Notes: generated by a model not told the origin, from the letters alone. Counted from the stretch's first letter, positions 7,578-16,780 are shown. The stretch: 64,000 nucleotides of DNA from Natrialba aegyptia DSM 13077 (GCF_000337535.1 NZ_AOIP01000031.1:224943-288942); one strand, 5' to 3'. Program-made: numbers and translations.

Positions 7578-7917
7578 CTGCGTGCAGATGGGCGGACGCT
7601 GAATCGACGATAGTATCAAAGCCGACGCTCTACGGGACGCGGACATCGGTTACAGCCATCGAAAAGCCGGGTAGGGGTAGAGTGGGTGTGGTGGGTGGTG
7701 GGTGCCGGGTGCCGGGTATGCGGGAGTCGTGAATCCACTTGGCCCGTAACGGGAGGGCAGGGATCTCACAGCAGCGGTGCACTGGCAGTGGGGGCCAGTT
7801 CGCCCGCTGTATTTCATACATCTCGTGCCGCCATCTTAGCCGTGATGCCAAACTACATTGGAGCGGATACCGTCACCAAGACACACATTCAAGACCGTTC
7901 GCGAGACACCCTCGCAC
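7578..7917. other. intergenic region with G-quadruplex-type motif
   Basis: This 340-bp region has no supported gene. Its main feature is a run of eight GGG/GGGG blocks between 7669 and 7723 on the plus strand, separated by 2-6 bases, which satisfies the G-quadruplex pattern. The last 40 bp hold the likely promoter of the carbonic anhydrase gene. Confidence 0.55.
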
Positions 7918-8418
7918 ATGTTACGCTCGTTCAACGGGATGGCCCCGCGCGTTGCTGACTCGGCCTACGTCGATGACACCGCGGTCGTCATCGGCGATGT
8001 CGTCATCAAAGCCGACGCGAGCGTCTGGCCGAACACCACGCTTCGCGGCGATCACGGCACGATCGTCGTCGGCGAACGCGCGAACGTGCAGGATAACGCC
8101 GTCCTTCACGAGGAAGCCGAACTCGAACCCGCCGTCACGGTCGGCCACAGCGCGATCGTCCACGACGCCACCGTCGCCGAGGGCGCACTGATCGGCATGA
8201 ATGCGGTCGTTCTCGATGACGCACACGTCGGCGAGGGAGCTGTCGTTGCCGCCGGTAGCGTCGTCACCGAAGGAACCGACGTTCCCCCAGCCACGCTCGT
8301 CGCCGGAACGCCCGCCGAACCGAAGGGCGAGGTCGACGATCCTGAACTCGAGGCCACGGCGACCCACTACGCAACGCTCGCGACGCAGTACGCCGACACC
8401 GCCGAGCGAATCGACTGA
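7918..8418 (+). CDS. gamma-class carbonic anhydrase family protein
   Basis: This 166-residue protein is a left-handed beta-helix built of hexapeptide repeats (GDVVIKADASVWPNTTLRGD, VGERANVQDN). The gamma-carbonic-anhydrase residues are visible: R43 and D45 in LRGD, Q58 in NVQDN, and zinc-ligand candidates H64, H77 and H82. The loop between the first His and GHSAIVHD is short, as is common in haloarchaeal members, so the activity could be CO2 hydration or that of a related YrdA/CaiE-like protein. The ATG at 7918 gives the family start MLRSFNG. Confidence 0.85.
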   Translation: MLRSFNGMAPRVADSAYVDDTAVVIGDVVIKADASVWPNTTLRGDHGTIVVGERANVQDNAVLHEEAELEPAVTVGHSAIVHDATVAEGALIGMNAVVLDDAHVGEGAVVAAGSVVTEGTDVPPATLVAGTPAEPKGEVDDPELEATATHYATLATQYADTAERID

Positions 8419-8473
8419 ACGCCCTCGAAATCGGAGGGAAACGCTGATACAACTACCGTCCGAACCCTCGCGC

Positions 8474-8971
8474 ATGAGCAATACGTCCTGGACCGACCGC
8501 ATCGTCGGCGAGCGGATGGCCGTCGATCAGGAGTTCTCCTCGCAGATCGCGAGTTCGCGATTCTCGAACCAGCAGTGGAGTCTGATCATGACCGCGACGG
8601 AGTTCGAGATCGAACACCCCGACGACCCAGACCGGGCGCAGATCGTCGCAGATACGGACAAGCTCGAACAGATCATTCCCGAACTCGAAAACGTCCAGTC
8701 GGGGATGGGGGCGATGGCTGGGGCGGGTGGCTCCGGTGCCGGCGGTAGCGGCGGTTCGGGTTCCGGGGGACTCGTCGACTCGATCAAGGGCGCACTCGGG
8801 ATGGGTGGCGGAGGCGCGAACGATCACGCCGAGAAACGCGAGGCGGCCGAACGGTTGACCCAGACCTACGCCGACGAGTTGCAGTCCCACCTCGAATCGA
8901 AGGGGCGCTGGGAGTCCGTTCGTGAGGCCGCTGTCGTAACGAGCGAGGACGATACCGAAACGAATAGCTAA
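8474..8971 (+). CDS. DUF5799 family protein
   Basis: This 165-residue haloarchaeal protein has the characteristic start WTDRIVGERMAVDQEF, followed by FSNQQWSLIMTATEFEIE. Residues about 76-100 are a flexible Gly/Ser linker (GGSGAGGSGGSGSGG), and the rest is helical. No enzyme motif is visible. It follows the carbonic anhydrase gene by 55 bp on the same strand and may share its transcript. Function unknown. Confidence 0.8.
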   Translation: MSNTSWTDRIVGERMAVDQEFSSQIASSRFSNQQWSLIMTATEFEIEHPDDPDRAQIVADTDKLEQIIPELENVQSGMGAMAGAGGSGAGGSGGSGSGGLVDSIKGALGMGGGGANDHAEKREAAERLTQTYADELQSHLESKGRWESVREAAVVTSEDDTETNS

Positions 8972-9164
8972 CGGCCCGTTCACTGCTCGCTCAGTCGTTT
9001 TTCTGATCCCGTCGTCGTTCCACCGCCCGTCCGGACGTGCACCGTCCGCCGATACCGTCGCGCCCGAACGTTCATACGGACATACGGACTGCTGTCAGCC
9101 GTTCCGGCGCAACCGCTAACCGCCTCGCGGCGGTTGCGTCGGGAAATCGGTACAGCGGACCGTC

Positions 9165-9308
9165 TCAGTCGCCCGCGTGGAACAGCGTATACTCGCTCGT
9201 CTCGTAGATGTTGATGAGTTCCATGATCAACTCGTCGTTCGACTCGTCCTCGATGCGCAGTTCGTCCAACCGTTCGATCGTTTCCTCGTCGAGTTCAATC
9301 TGTGGCAT
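9165..9308 (-). CDS. DUF7557-type small protein (47 aa)
   Basis: This 47-residue protein reads MPQIELDEETIERLDELR then DDELIMELINIYE and FHAGD. The pattern, a short strand followed by two helices, is that of the small haloarchaeal ribbon-helix-helix-like proteins (DUF7557 type) that may bind DNA or act as antitoxins. No toxin gene is adjacent: the downstream gene on this strand is over 200 bp away and the upstream neighbour is divergent. It is too short for most gene finders, but its codon use is typical of the genome. Confidence 0.7.
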   Translation of the reverse strand: MPQIELDEETIERLDELRIEDESNDELIMELINIYETSEYTLFHAGD

Positions 9309-9413
9309 ATGTCCACGCACGGCATCAGCGGGCAAAAACATCGCGGGCTACTGGATGAACGCTCGGCAAACGCACCAGAATCCCACAGCACCTTTACGGA
9401 CGCTCCTCGACGT

Positions 9414-9716
9414 ATGAGTATGGCAGATACAACCGACGTGGAGACGACGACCATCTCGATCAGCGCCGACGACGACACCACGGACGAGGTCACAGTCCCC
9501 GCCGGACTCCTCGATCTCGTCGCGGAGGGCGACCAGACCGCAGCCGAAACGGTCGGCGACGTAACGCTGCTCTCGTTCGCCAGCCGCGCCCACCACATCG
9601 TCCACCACGGCGAGGAAACCGATCCCGAACTCGACGCCCAGGAAGAACGCATCATGGAACTCTTCGAGGAGCGCTTCGGCGTGACCTTCGGGGAGGCGAC
9701 CGGCCACCAGCACTAA
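9414..9716 (+). CDS. DUF7545-type haloarchaeal protein
   Basis: This 100-residue acidic protein reads SISADDDTTDEVTVPAGLLD, then an AHHIVHHGEE stretch and the C-terminal helix FEERFGVTFGEATGHQH. The pattern matches a small conserved haloarchaeal family (DUF7545) of unknown function. The His-rich C-terminus could bind metal; that is inference. A CTTTACGG box about 22 bp upstream indicates a leaderless start at 9414, with a second ATG two codons later. It is divergent from the DUF7557-type gene, with 105 bp between. Confidence 0.7.
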   Translation: MSMADTTDVETTTISISADDDTTDEVTVPAGLLDLVAEGDQTAAETVGDVTLLSFASRAHHIVHHGEETDPELDAQEERIMELFEERFGVTFGEATGHQH

Positions 9717-9769
9717 CTCGGCGCGATTTCGTTGCGCTTCGAACCGTTGTGAGGTAATATCACCAGTAG

Positions 9770-12700
9770 CTAGGTCCCCGTCTCGTTCGGAGCAGCACCG
9801 TTCGTCTCCTGCTGAGCACCGGGCTCGATCGATTCGGAATCGGGAATGGCCGTGTCGGCTATCGCGTTATCTTCCGTCGTGTCGTCCCCCGGTGAAGCTT
9901 CAGCAGCCGACTCGTCGGCGGACTCCGCCTCAGTTCCGTTCGTCGGCGGCGATCCATCGGTAGCGTCCTCGGTGGTCGACTCGTCCGGCGACGCTCCGGC
10001 GGGCGATCCGCCGTCGCCGTTCTCCGTCGGGGCCTCTTCGATCGGCTCGTCAGCCGGCGACTCGTCGGCCGGGACCGCAATGCCTTCGATCGTCACCGAC
10101 GCCTGTTCGTCCGCCGTCGCGACGGTGTGCGTCGACTCACCCTCCGGAATCGTCGACGAGAACGTCAGCACCGTCGTTTCACCCGGATCGAGTTCAGTTT
10201 CGTCCTCGGCGATCGTCGTTCCGTCGACGCTGTAGGTAACCGGCTGGCTACCCGGTCGATCACCCGTGTTCGTGATCGTCGCGGCGACGGTCACGTCCTG
10301 CCCGGCGACGAAGGACGAGGGTGCCGAGAGATCGACGATACTGAACTCGGCGGGATCGGCCGGCTCCGCGACGGTGACGGTCGTCTCAGCGGTTTCGTTC
10401 TCGGTCGCGACCGTCGCCGCGTACTCGCCGGGCTCGAGTTCACTCGTCTCCGCACTCAGCGAGACCGTTTCGGTGGCAGCGGGGTCGAGCGCGACGCTCG
10501 TCGAATCGACGACGGTGCCGTCGAGCGCGAGTTCCACGTCCTGCTCGCCAGCTTCGTCCCCGACGTTTTCGATCAGCGCGTCGACCTCGAGCGGATCGCC
10601 TTGCTCGACCGGCGAGTTCGTCCCGTCGATTTCGACGGCGAACGCGGCGGGATCGGGCGGCTCTTCGATCGTCACCGTCGTCTCTGCGGTCTCGTTCTCG
10701 GTTGCGACCGTCGCCGTGTACTCGCCGGGCTCGATCTCGGATGTCTCCGCACTCAGCGAGACCGTTTCAGAGCTATTGGCATCGAGTTCGAGAGCGGTTG
10801 CATTGACGACGGTACCGTCGAGAGCGAATTCCACGTCCTGCTCGCCGGTTTCGCCGCCGACGTTCTCGACGAGCGCCTCGACCTCGAGCGGGTCGCCCTG
10901 CTCGACCGGCGAGTTCGTCTCGGTGATCTCGACCGCGAACGCGGCGGGGTCGGTCTCCCCGAGGATCTCTCCTGCCGTCGGCGTCTCGGCGATCAGCGGC
11001 TCCTCGTACCCGAAGTGAGCGAGGTCGAACTGCCAGACCAGCCGTTCGTCCTCGTCCGCGGGCGTCCACTCGACGGTGAACTCGTCCTCGCCGGGCTCGA
11101 GCGCGTCGATCGGTTCCTCGTCGGTCGTCCCGTCGATGAACTCGCTGATTCCCGGCAGCGCGACGTCGTTCGGGTTCTCGGAACCGAACGTCACATCGAT
11201 GACGGGCGCATCCGGATCGGCGTCGACGACGGTCGTCTCCTCGACGGCGATTGCGGGCTCCGCCGGCCGAACCTCCTCGTTGCACGCCTGCGCCTGCGGA
11301 TTCGGATGGTCGATGCCGGCGAACGGAATCGCCTCCGGCGAGCTGATGCCGGAGATGTAGGTGCCGAAGGTGCCGTACTCGGGCACGCCGACGGTGACGG
11401 TCTCGCCGTCGAACTCGTCTTCCGCGCCGACCTCGAAGACGATCGTTCCCGTGAACGGCGCTTCGGTGTCCTCGCCGATCCTGACGAAGTCCTCGATGAT
11501 CGTGTTCCCGAACCCGCCGGCGGCGTAAAAGCCCGTGCTCGCGGCGATCCGCTCGCCCTCCTCGAACGTCCCCGTCACCTCGGCCCGCGTGCAGTTGGTG
11601 AACTCGACCTGGAACGACTCGTCGACCGTGTACTCGAGCAGCTCCGTTTCCAGCGTCCGGTTCTCCTCGACGGCGACGAGCGACACCTCGAGCAGCGAAC
11701 TCGATTCGAGCGGCGTCTCGAGGTCGATCGTTTCGTTCTCGATCGCCTCGCCGGCGTCGAACGGTTCCGTCTCAGCGAGTTGCGTCCCGTTCTCGTCGGC
11801 GACCGTCAGCGCGTAGTCGACCGACGCGTTGGCCGTCTCGATCGTCAGCGACTCGCCGTCGCCGGTCTGGTCGCCGACGGACAGGACGGCCTCGGGATCG
11901 ATCGGCTCGTCGATCGTGAACTCGATCGTCTCGTTCGCGAGCGCCTCGTCGTCGTCCGCCGCTCGAACCGAGACCGCGATGGGGCTATCCTCCGTGATCG
12001 GCGGCTCGAGTTCGAGTTCGAACGCCGAGACGGCGTCGCCCGCATCGATGGTGTCGCTGTCGACGCGCTCGCCGTCGTAGGTGGCGCTCACCAGGTAGTC
12101 GACGGAGGCGTTCGCCTCGTCGACGAGTAGCGTCTCTCCGTCGCCGGTTTGGTCGCTCACCGAGAGGGAGGCCTCGCGCCCGTCGGGAGCGTCGGATTCA
12201 TCGACGGTGACGAACGCCGTATCGAGTACCGGCGCGCCGCCCTCGGTGACGTACGGGTCGTCGTCGCCGCCGGCTCGCTCGACGTAGCGGAACGTCTCGT
12301 CGCCGGTCGTATCATGGTGGACGGCCGCGGTGAGCGCCTGGTCGGCCTCGAGCGGTTCCTCGAGTTCGATTGCGACGTTTTCGTGGTCGCCGGGCTCGAG
12401 GTATGATGAGACGCCGATCACGTCGTCGGGGTCGAGAGCCGCGGTCGTATCGTTGTAGATCGCGACGAAGCCGCCTTCCGAAAGGGACACCGCGTCGATT
12501 TCGACGGTCTCGCCCGTCGTGTTCTGGTTCGAGAACGAGATCGAGGCGTTGCCCTCGAGTTCGTCGATCTCCTCGATACGCTGGGTGACCTCGATCTCGA
12601 CGTACTGGACGAGCCGAGTCTCGTCGTCGATCCCTTGCTGGACGGCGTAACTCGTCGTCTCGGCTGCGGTTTCGGCGGTCAGCGTCTGAAGTTGCGTGAG

Positions 12701-14233
12701 GGAGATCCGCTGGGACTGGATCGCCCGTGCCGTCTCCTGACTCGCGCTCGTGGCCGCCACCTGTAGCTGGGTGACGGTCGCCTCCTGGTACTGGGTCAGT
12801 GCTCCCTGCGCACTCCCCGCGGCGAGGCGCTGGACCTGCGTAACGGTGACGACCTGCGTCTGAATCACGGCCCCCTCGCCGGCACCGCGGGCGACGGCCT
12901 GAATTTGCTCGATCTCGACGACCTGGTACTGGATCGCCGACTCGACCGCCCCCTTCGACGCACCCGTCGCGGCGGCCTGGATCTGCGTGATCGACACCTC
13001 CTGGTGCTGGACGAGCACGCCCTGCGCACCGCCGTCAGCCGCCGCCTGAATCTGCTCGACGGTGGCCTCCTGCGACTGGGTGATCGCCCCCGTCGCCGCG
13101 CCGTGTGCGGCCTCTTCGATCTTCGCCGTCGACAGCCGCTGGACCTGCTCGACGCGGACCGACTGCACCTGCTTGATCGCACCCGCACCCGCACCCCGCG
13201 CTGCGGATTGGGTCTGCTCGACCGAGACGGTCTGTTGCTGGACGAGCGCGCCCGCAGCCGCCCCCTTCGCCGCCGTCTGGATCTCCTTGATCGTCGCCCG
13301 CTGGCGCTGGTCGGCCTCGATCTGCTGGTCTTGCTCGAGCGCCGTCTCCGTGCTCCCCTCGAGCGTCCCCGCCGCAGCACCCGCCGCCGCGTGCTGTGCG
13401 TGCTCGACCGGTATCGCCTGGCGCTGCTCCGCGGTGAGTTGCTGGTACTGTGCCAGCGCACCATAGGCAGCCCCCTGTGCCGCCTCCTGAACCGTCGGCT
13501 GGTCGTCCACCTCGTGCTCGCCGGCCGAACTCGCGGCACCCGTCGCAGCTCCGTACGTTGCGACCTGGAGCTGTTCGACCGTCACGCGCTGTCCCTGGGC
13601 GAGCGCTCCGTGTGTCGCGCCCCAGGCCGCACTCTGCAACTGACTCGCAGTCGCCGTCTGGTGCTGTGCGAGCGCACCGTCCGTCGCCCCGGCGATGGCG
13701 GCCTGAATCTGCGTCGCGTTCACTCGCTGTTCCTGAATCAGCGTCCCGTGTACCGCACCCGTTGTCGCCGCCTGTACCTGCTGCGCGTCGGCTTCCTGGT
13801 ACTGTGCGGCGGTTGCGTTGGCAGCGTCCATCGCAGCCACGCGCTGGTCCTGTGTCACCTCGACGCCCTGAGCCTGTACGAGTTCAACCCCGCGATCGAC
13901 ACCCTCCTCGACGGCGGTTTCGAGCTCCTGAGTGAGGATGGCCTGGTCCGGTTGCGGGTGCGTGCCATCGGCGGTGACGCCGTCACGATCCGTCGCCGTC
14001 GAATCGACCGTCGCAAGCGGTGTCGGCGACGATTCCGCGCCGCCTCCGTCGCTAGCAACGCCGGGCGTCGAAGCGGAGGGCGAAGACGCGGGTGCGTCGC
14101 CGAACTCGGTGTTCGGCTCGTCGCTCCCCACGCCGGGACGGTCAGTTCCGAGCAGCGCGACTGCGGCCATGCTCGTGATCAGCAGACCCGCGACCGCGAC
14201 GACTGTGACTGTTCGTGTGCGCGCCCGCGTCAT
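9770..14233 (-). CDS. giant secreted Gln-repeat / DUF7282 / CARDB surface protein
   Basis: This 1,487-residue protein has a hydrophobic signal segment at about 9-29 and a Ser/Pro/Thr-rich linker to about 95. Residues about 130-530 contain roughly fifteen 23-residue repeats with consensus AAxGAxxGAL-x-QxQ-xVTVEQIQ, each combining a GxxxG-type Ala/Gly helix with a Gln-rich strand-like half. Residues about 563-900 carry DUF7282-like domains (SFSNQNTTGETVEIDAVSL; SVSDQTGDGE). After a further domain with two cysteines, three CARDB-type beta-sandwiches follow (about 1130-1390), then an acidic Ser/Thr tail. No C-terminal PGF sorting signal or membrane helix is present, so it is either released or held by its N-terminus. 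A surface or biofilm role is inference. Confidence 0.85.
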   Translation of the reverse strand: MTRARTRTVTVVAVAGLLITSMAAVALLGTDRPGVGSDEPNTEFGDAPASSPSASTPGVASDGGGAESSPTPLATVDSTATDRDGVTADGTHPQPDQAILTQELETAVEEGVDRGVELVQAQGVEVTQDQRVAAMDAANATAAQYQEADAQQVQAATTGAVHGTLIQEQRVNATQIQAAIAGATDGALAQHQTATASQLQSAAWGATHGALAQGQRVTVEQLQVATYGAATGAASSAGEHEVDDQPTVQEAAQGAAYGALAQYQQLTAEQRQAIPVEHAQHAAAGAAAGTLEGSTETALEQDQQIEADQRQRATIKEIQTAAKGAAAGALVQQQTVSVEQTQSAARGAGAGAIKQVQSVRVEQVQRLSTAKIEEAAHGAATGAITQSQEATVEQIQAAADGGAQGVLVQHQEVSITQIQAAATGASKGAVESAIQYQVVEIEQIQAVARGAGEGAVIQTQVVTVTQVQRLAAGSAQGALTQYQEATVTQLQVAATSASQETARAIQSQRISLTQLQTLTAETAAETTSYAVQQGIDDETRLVQYVEIEVTQRIEEIDELEGNASISFSNQNTTGETVEIDAVSLSEGGFVAIYNDTTAALDPDDVIGVSSYLEPGDHENVAIELEEPLEADQALTAAVHHDTTGDETFRYVERAGGDDDPYVTEGGAPVLDTAFVTVDESDAPDGREASLSVSDQTGDGETLLVDEANASVDYLVSATYDGERVDSDTIDAGDAVSAFELELEPPITEDSPIAVSVRAADDDEALANETIEFTIDEPIDPEAVLSVGDQTGDGESLTIETANASVDYALTVADENGTQLAETEPFDAGEAIENETIDLETPLESSSLLEVSLVAVEENRTLETELLEYTVDESFQVEFTNCTRAEVTGTFEEGERIAASTGFYAAGGFGNTIIEDFVRIGEDTEAPFTGTIVFEVGAEDEFDGETVTVGVPEYGTFGTYISGISSPEAIPFAGIDHPNPQAQACNEEVRPAEPAIAVEETTVVDADPDAPVIDVTFGSENPNDVALPGISEFIDGTTDEEPIDALEPGEDEFTVEWTPADEDERLVWQFDLAHFGYEEPLIAETPTAGEILGETDPAAFAVEITETNSPVEQGDPLEVEALVENVGGETGEQDVEFALDGTVVNATALELDANSSETVSLSAETSEIEPGEYTATVATENETAETTVTIEEPPDPAAFAVEIDGTNSPVEQGDPLEVDALIENVGDEAGEQDVELALDGTVVDSTSVALDPAATETVSLSAETSELEPGEYAATVATENETAETTVTVAEPADPAEFSIVDLSAPSSFVAGQDVTVAATITNTGDRPGSQPVTYSVDGTTIAEDETELDPGETTVLTFSSTIPEGESTHTVATADEQASVTIEGIAVPADESPADEPIEEAPTENGDGGSPAGASPDESTTEDATDGSPPTNGTEAESADESAAEASPGDDTTEDNAIADTAIPDSESIEPGAQQETNGAAPNETGT

Positions 14234-14714
14234 CGCCGACCACCGCGACGCCGGCCGCCATCACCGTCGCATCCGCCATCCCGCCGTGACCGCCGCGAGT
14301 ACCTGTCCCTCGAACGCGAACGCCGACAGGATACGCCCCGTCTCGCGCCTCGAGTAGAGCACCGGTATCGCCGTCCCGCTGTGCGATTCTCCCGATCCAA
14401 ATGGTATGCAGTACCACCCCACATCGTTTTCCATCACCCGACCGAATCCGCGCATAAGCTCGCCGGTCGTTTCAGCACCCGCGCTGACACAATCACTTGT
14501 TACGCTATGGCAGAGACAAGCGAGATGCGACTCGCCGGCGGACAACGCGAGTTCAGCGGCGACTGGCAGCACTACGCAGCGACGGTGACGGTAACGGACT
14601 GCGACAGGAAGCGACCGCTTTCGAACCCGCGCTGTCTCGAAGCGGGCGAGAATGAGGCTATGAGTGGGTGTAAACCGGCTTCCGCTCCCGCCGATCGTCG
14701 CGGTCGGTCCCACC
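14234..14714. other. intergenic region, no supported gene
   Basis: About 480 bp lie between the divergent giant surface protein gene and the biotin operon. Both strands have open frames, but these have no family resemblance and poor codon pattern. The region presumably holds the promoter of the surface protein at its left end. Confidence 0.45.
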
Positions 14715-14718
14715 TCGA

Positions 14719-14744
14719 AAACCGAAGTTTTGATCACGGTTTAC
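14719..14744 (+). promoter_or_regulatory. putative BirA operator of the bioYMN operon
   Basis: An inverted repeat, AAACC at 14719-14723 and GGTTTAC at 14738-14744 separated by 14 bp, matches the established bacterial and archaeal BirA operator form (TGTAAACC-N14/15-GGTTTACA). It lies 16-41 bp before the bioY ATG, over the expected promoter, so bound BirA-biotinyl-AMP would block transcription. Confidence 0.6.
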
Positions 14745-14759
14745 GAACGAGGCGGTGGC

Positions 14760-15350
14760 ATGGAAACAGATCAGCGTGAGGTTGAACTCGTCGGCGACGC
14801 CGCCGTGCATCGATTCGCTCGCGCGGCGTTGCTCGCGGCGCTTCTCGGTGCGGTTGCACCGGTTGCGATTCCGCTGCCGTTCTCGCCGGCTCCGATCACG
14901 CTGCAAGTTCTGTTCGTCTTCCTCGCCGGACTCGTTCTCGGACCGGTCTGGAGCGCGTTTTCGATGGTCCTCTATCTTATCGCCGGTGCCGTCGGAGTAC
15001 CTGTCTTTGCCGGGTTTAACGCGGGCCTCGGCGTTCTGTTCGGCCAGAGCGGCGGCTACCTCTGGTCGTACCCGTTCGCGGCGGCGCTTATCGGGCTCTT
15101 CGTTCATCGCGGAACCGACGTTCGAGACCCGGCGAACGTCTCGCTGCCCGTCGTCGTCACCGCACTCGTTGCCGCAACGACTCTCATCTACGGGATGGGG
15201 TCGGCGTACATGAGCCTGATACTGGAACTGAACGCCTGGGAGGCGGTTACCGCCGGTGCACTGCCGTTCATCCCCGGTGAAATCGTAAAGATCGCCGCCG
15301 CGATCGCCATCGTCAGAAGCGGCCGCCTCTCGCCGACCCGAGTTCGATGA
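14760..15350 (+). CDS. bioY: biotin transporter substrate-binding subunit BioY
   Basis: This 196-residue integral membrane protein has about six helices. It has the BioY family pattern PFSPAPITLQVLFVFLAGL, then GAVGVPVFAGF and GYLWSYPFAA, which form the biotin-binding S component of the ECF transporter. The ATG at 14760 is chosen because it starts just before the family N-terminal helix and follows the operator and promoter. Its stop overlaps the start of the ATPase gene by four bases, so the transporter subunits are translated together. It should import biotin for the ligase encoded at 27411. Confidence 0.93.
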   Translation: METDQREVELVGDAAVHRFARAALLAALLGAVAPVAIPLPFSPAPITLQVLFVFLAGLVLGPVWSAFSMVLYLIAGAVGVPVFAGFNAGLGVLFGQSGGYLWSYPFAAALIGLFVHRGTDVRDPANVSLPVVVTALVAATTLIYGMGSAYMSLILELNAWEAVTAGALPFIPGEIVKIAAAIAIVRSGRLSPTRVR

Positions 15351-16039
15351 TCGAGTTCAGATCCGTCACGTACGGCTTCGACGACGTGTCCGTCCTCGAG
15401 GACCTGTCGCTGACGATCGAAAACGGAGAGTTCGTCGTTCTCGTCGGCCCGAACGGCAGCGGGAAGACGACCCTGCTGCGCCACTGCAACGGGCTTCTCA
15501 CGCCCGACAGCGGCACCGTGCTGGTCGACGGCACGCGGGTCGAAGCGGACCTGATCGCCGCACGCTCGACCGTCGGCATGGTCTTTCAGCACCCGCGCGA
15601 CCAGTTCGTCGCCGCGACCGTCGGCGCGGACGTGGCGTTCGGCCCGGAGAACCTTGGACTCGATCGCCCGGAGATCGACAGCCGCGTCACGGCCGCCCTC
15701 GAGGCGGTGAACATGGCCGACCGAGAGGACGACCGCATCGAAACCCTCTCGGGCGGCGAGCAGGCCCGCGTCGCCATCGCGGGCGCGCTCGCGATGAAAC
15801 CATCGTACCTCGTCCTCGACGAACCCTTCACCGGTCTCGATACGCCCGCCCGCCGCTCCGTCCGCTCGCGACTCGAATCGCTCTCCGACCGCGGGACGGG
15901 CGTTCTGCTGGCGACCCACGACCTGCGCGAGATCCGCGACCTCGCAGACCGCGTGATCGGTATGCAGGACGGCCAGATCATCATCGACGAGCCACCCGAA
16001 CAGGCACTCGACGACTGTGCTGAACTCGCGATCCTGTGA
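15347..16039 (+). CDS. bioM: biotin ECF transporter ATPase BioM (EcfA-type)
   Basis: This 230-residue ABC ATPase has Walker A GPNGSGKTT (about 34-42), a Q-loop in VFQHPRDQFV, which is the EcfA-type Q-loop, signature LSGGEQ, Walker B YLVLDEPF and switch His in THDLRE. It powers the BioY-BioN membrane part. The start overlaps the bioY stop and the next gene begins 21 bp downstream, giving the operon order S component, ATPase, T component. Regulation is presumably by the BirA-type operator upstream of bioY. Confidence 0.93.
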   Translation: MIEFRSVTYGFDDVSVLEDLSLTIENGEFVVLVGPNGSGKTTLLRHCNGLLTPDSGTVLVDGTRVEADLIAARSTVGMVFQHPRDQFVAATVGADVAFGPENLGLDRPEIDSRVTAALEAVNMADREDDRIETLSGGEQARVAIAGALAMKPSYLVLDEPFTGLDTPARRSVRSRLESLSDRGTGVLLATHDLREIRDLADRVIGMQDGQIIIDEPPEQALDDCAELAIL

Positions 16040-16060
16040 TCCGTCGCCTCCGTCCAGAGT

Positions 16061-16780
16061 ATGCTCACCTACGTTCCCGACGATACGCTCGCCCACCGAC
16101 TCGACCCGCGGTCGAAGCTCGCCGTCCAGCTCGGATTCGCCGCGGCTGCACTGACACACACCGGTCCGCGTGCAATCCTCGTACTCTCGGCGCTCGCAAT
16201 CGGAATGCTGGCCGCTGCCGGCGTCTCACCGATCCGGGCGGTCATCGCCGCCCGCTACGCGCTCGTCATCCTGTCACTGGCACCGCTGCTCGCCGCCCTC
16301 ACGCTCGGCCCACCATGGATCGAGACCGACGCCGGACTCACCACCGCTCTCGCGAGCTATCGAGTGTTGCTCGTGCTCCTCGTCAGCACGGCTGCCGTCC
16401 GCTCGACGCGCGTCCGCGACTCCCGAGCCGCCATCCAGCGGACGATCCCCGGCCGTCCCGGCCACCTTCTCGGTATCGGCGTCGCGCTTCTCTTTCGATT
16501 CCTCCCCGTTCTTCGGGCGGACATCCAAACGATTCGAGACGCCATGGCCGCCCGACTCGGCGCCCAGCGACACGCCCACGAACGCGCCGGAACGATCGCA
16601 CTGCTCGGACTCTCGCGCGCGTTCGATCGAGCCGACCGCCTCTCGCTCGCTCTCCGAGCGCGCTGTTTCGCCTGGAACCCGACGCTGCCTCCACTCTCGT
16701 TCTCTCGCCTCGATATACCCGCATTACTACTCGCGACGACACTGTTGTGCTCGACGCTACTGACAACGATTCCGTTGTAA
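16061..16780 (+). CDS. bioN: biotin ECF transporter transmembrane subunit BioN (EcfT-type)
   Basis: This 239-residue membrane protein has about five helices. It starts with the EcfT-typical LAHRLDPRSKLAVQLGF and ends with a coupling region containing SLALRARCFAWNP, related to the A-R-G/A-R-C motifs that contact the ATPase. It is the third gene of the biotin operon. Only one ATPase gene is present, which fits a dedicated BioMNY transporter with an ATPase homodimer. Confidence 0.92.
   Translation: MLTYVPDDTLAHRLDPRSKLAVQLGFAAAALTHTGPRAILVLSALAIGMLAAAGVSPIRAVIAARYALVILSLAPLLAALTLGPPWIETDAGLTTALASYRVLLVLLVSTAAVRSTRVRDSRAAIQRTIPGRPGHLLGIGVALLFRFLPVLRADIQTIRDAMAARLGAQRHAHERAGTIALLGLSRAFDRADRLSLALRARCFAWNPTLPPLSFSRLDIPALLLATTLLCSTLLTTIPL

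Noticed and set aside
10127-12130. Long plus-strand open frame opposite the giant surface protein (also 12905-14779)
   Set aside because: These are antisense frames kept open by high GC. Their translations are Arg-rich with no domains, while the minus strand encodes clear repeats, DUF7282 and CARDB domains.
12600-13830. Regularly spaced DNA repeats that might suggest a CRISPR array
   Set aside because: The spacing of about 69 bp corresponds to the 23-residue protein repeats; the DNA copies are diverged at codon third positions and run in one long reading frame.
14261-14737. Minus-strand frame of 158 codons before bioY
   Set aside because: It overlaps the BirA-type operator and promoter region, lacks family resemblance and has poor codon pattern.
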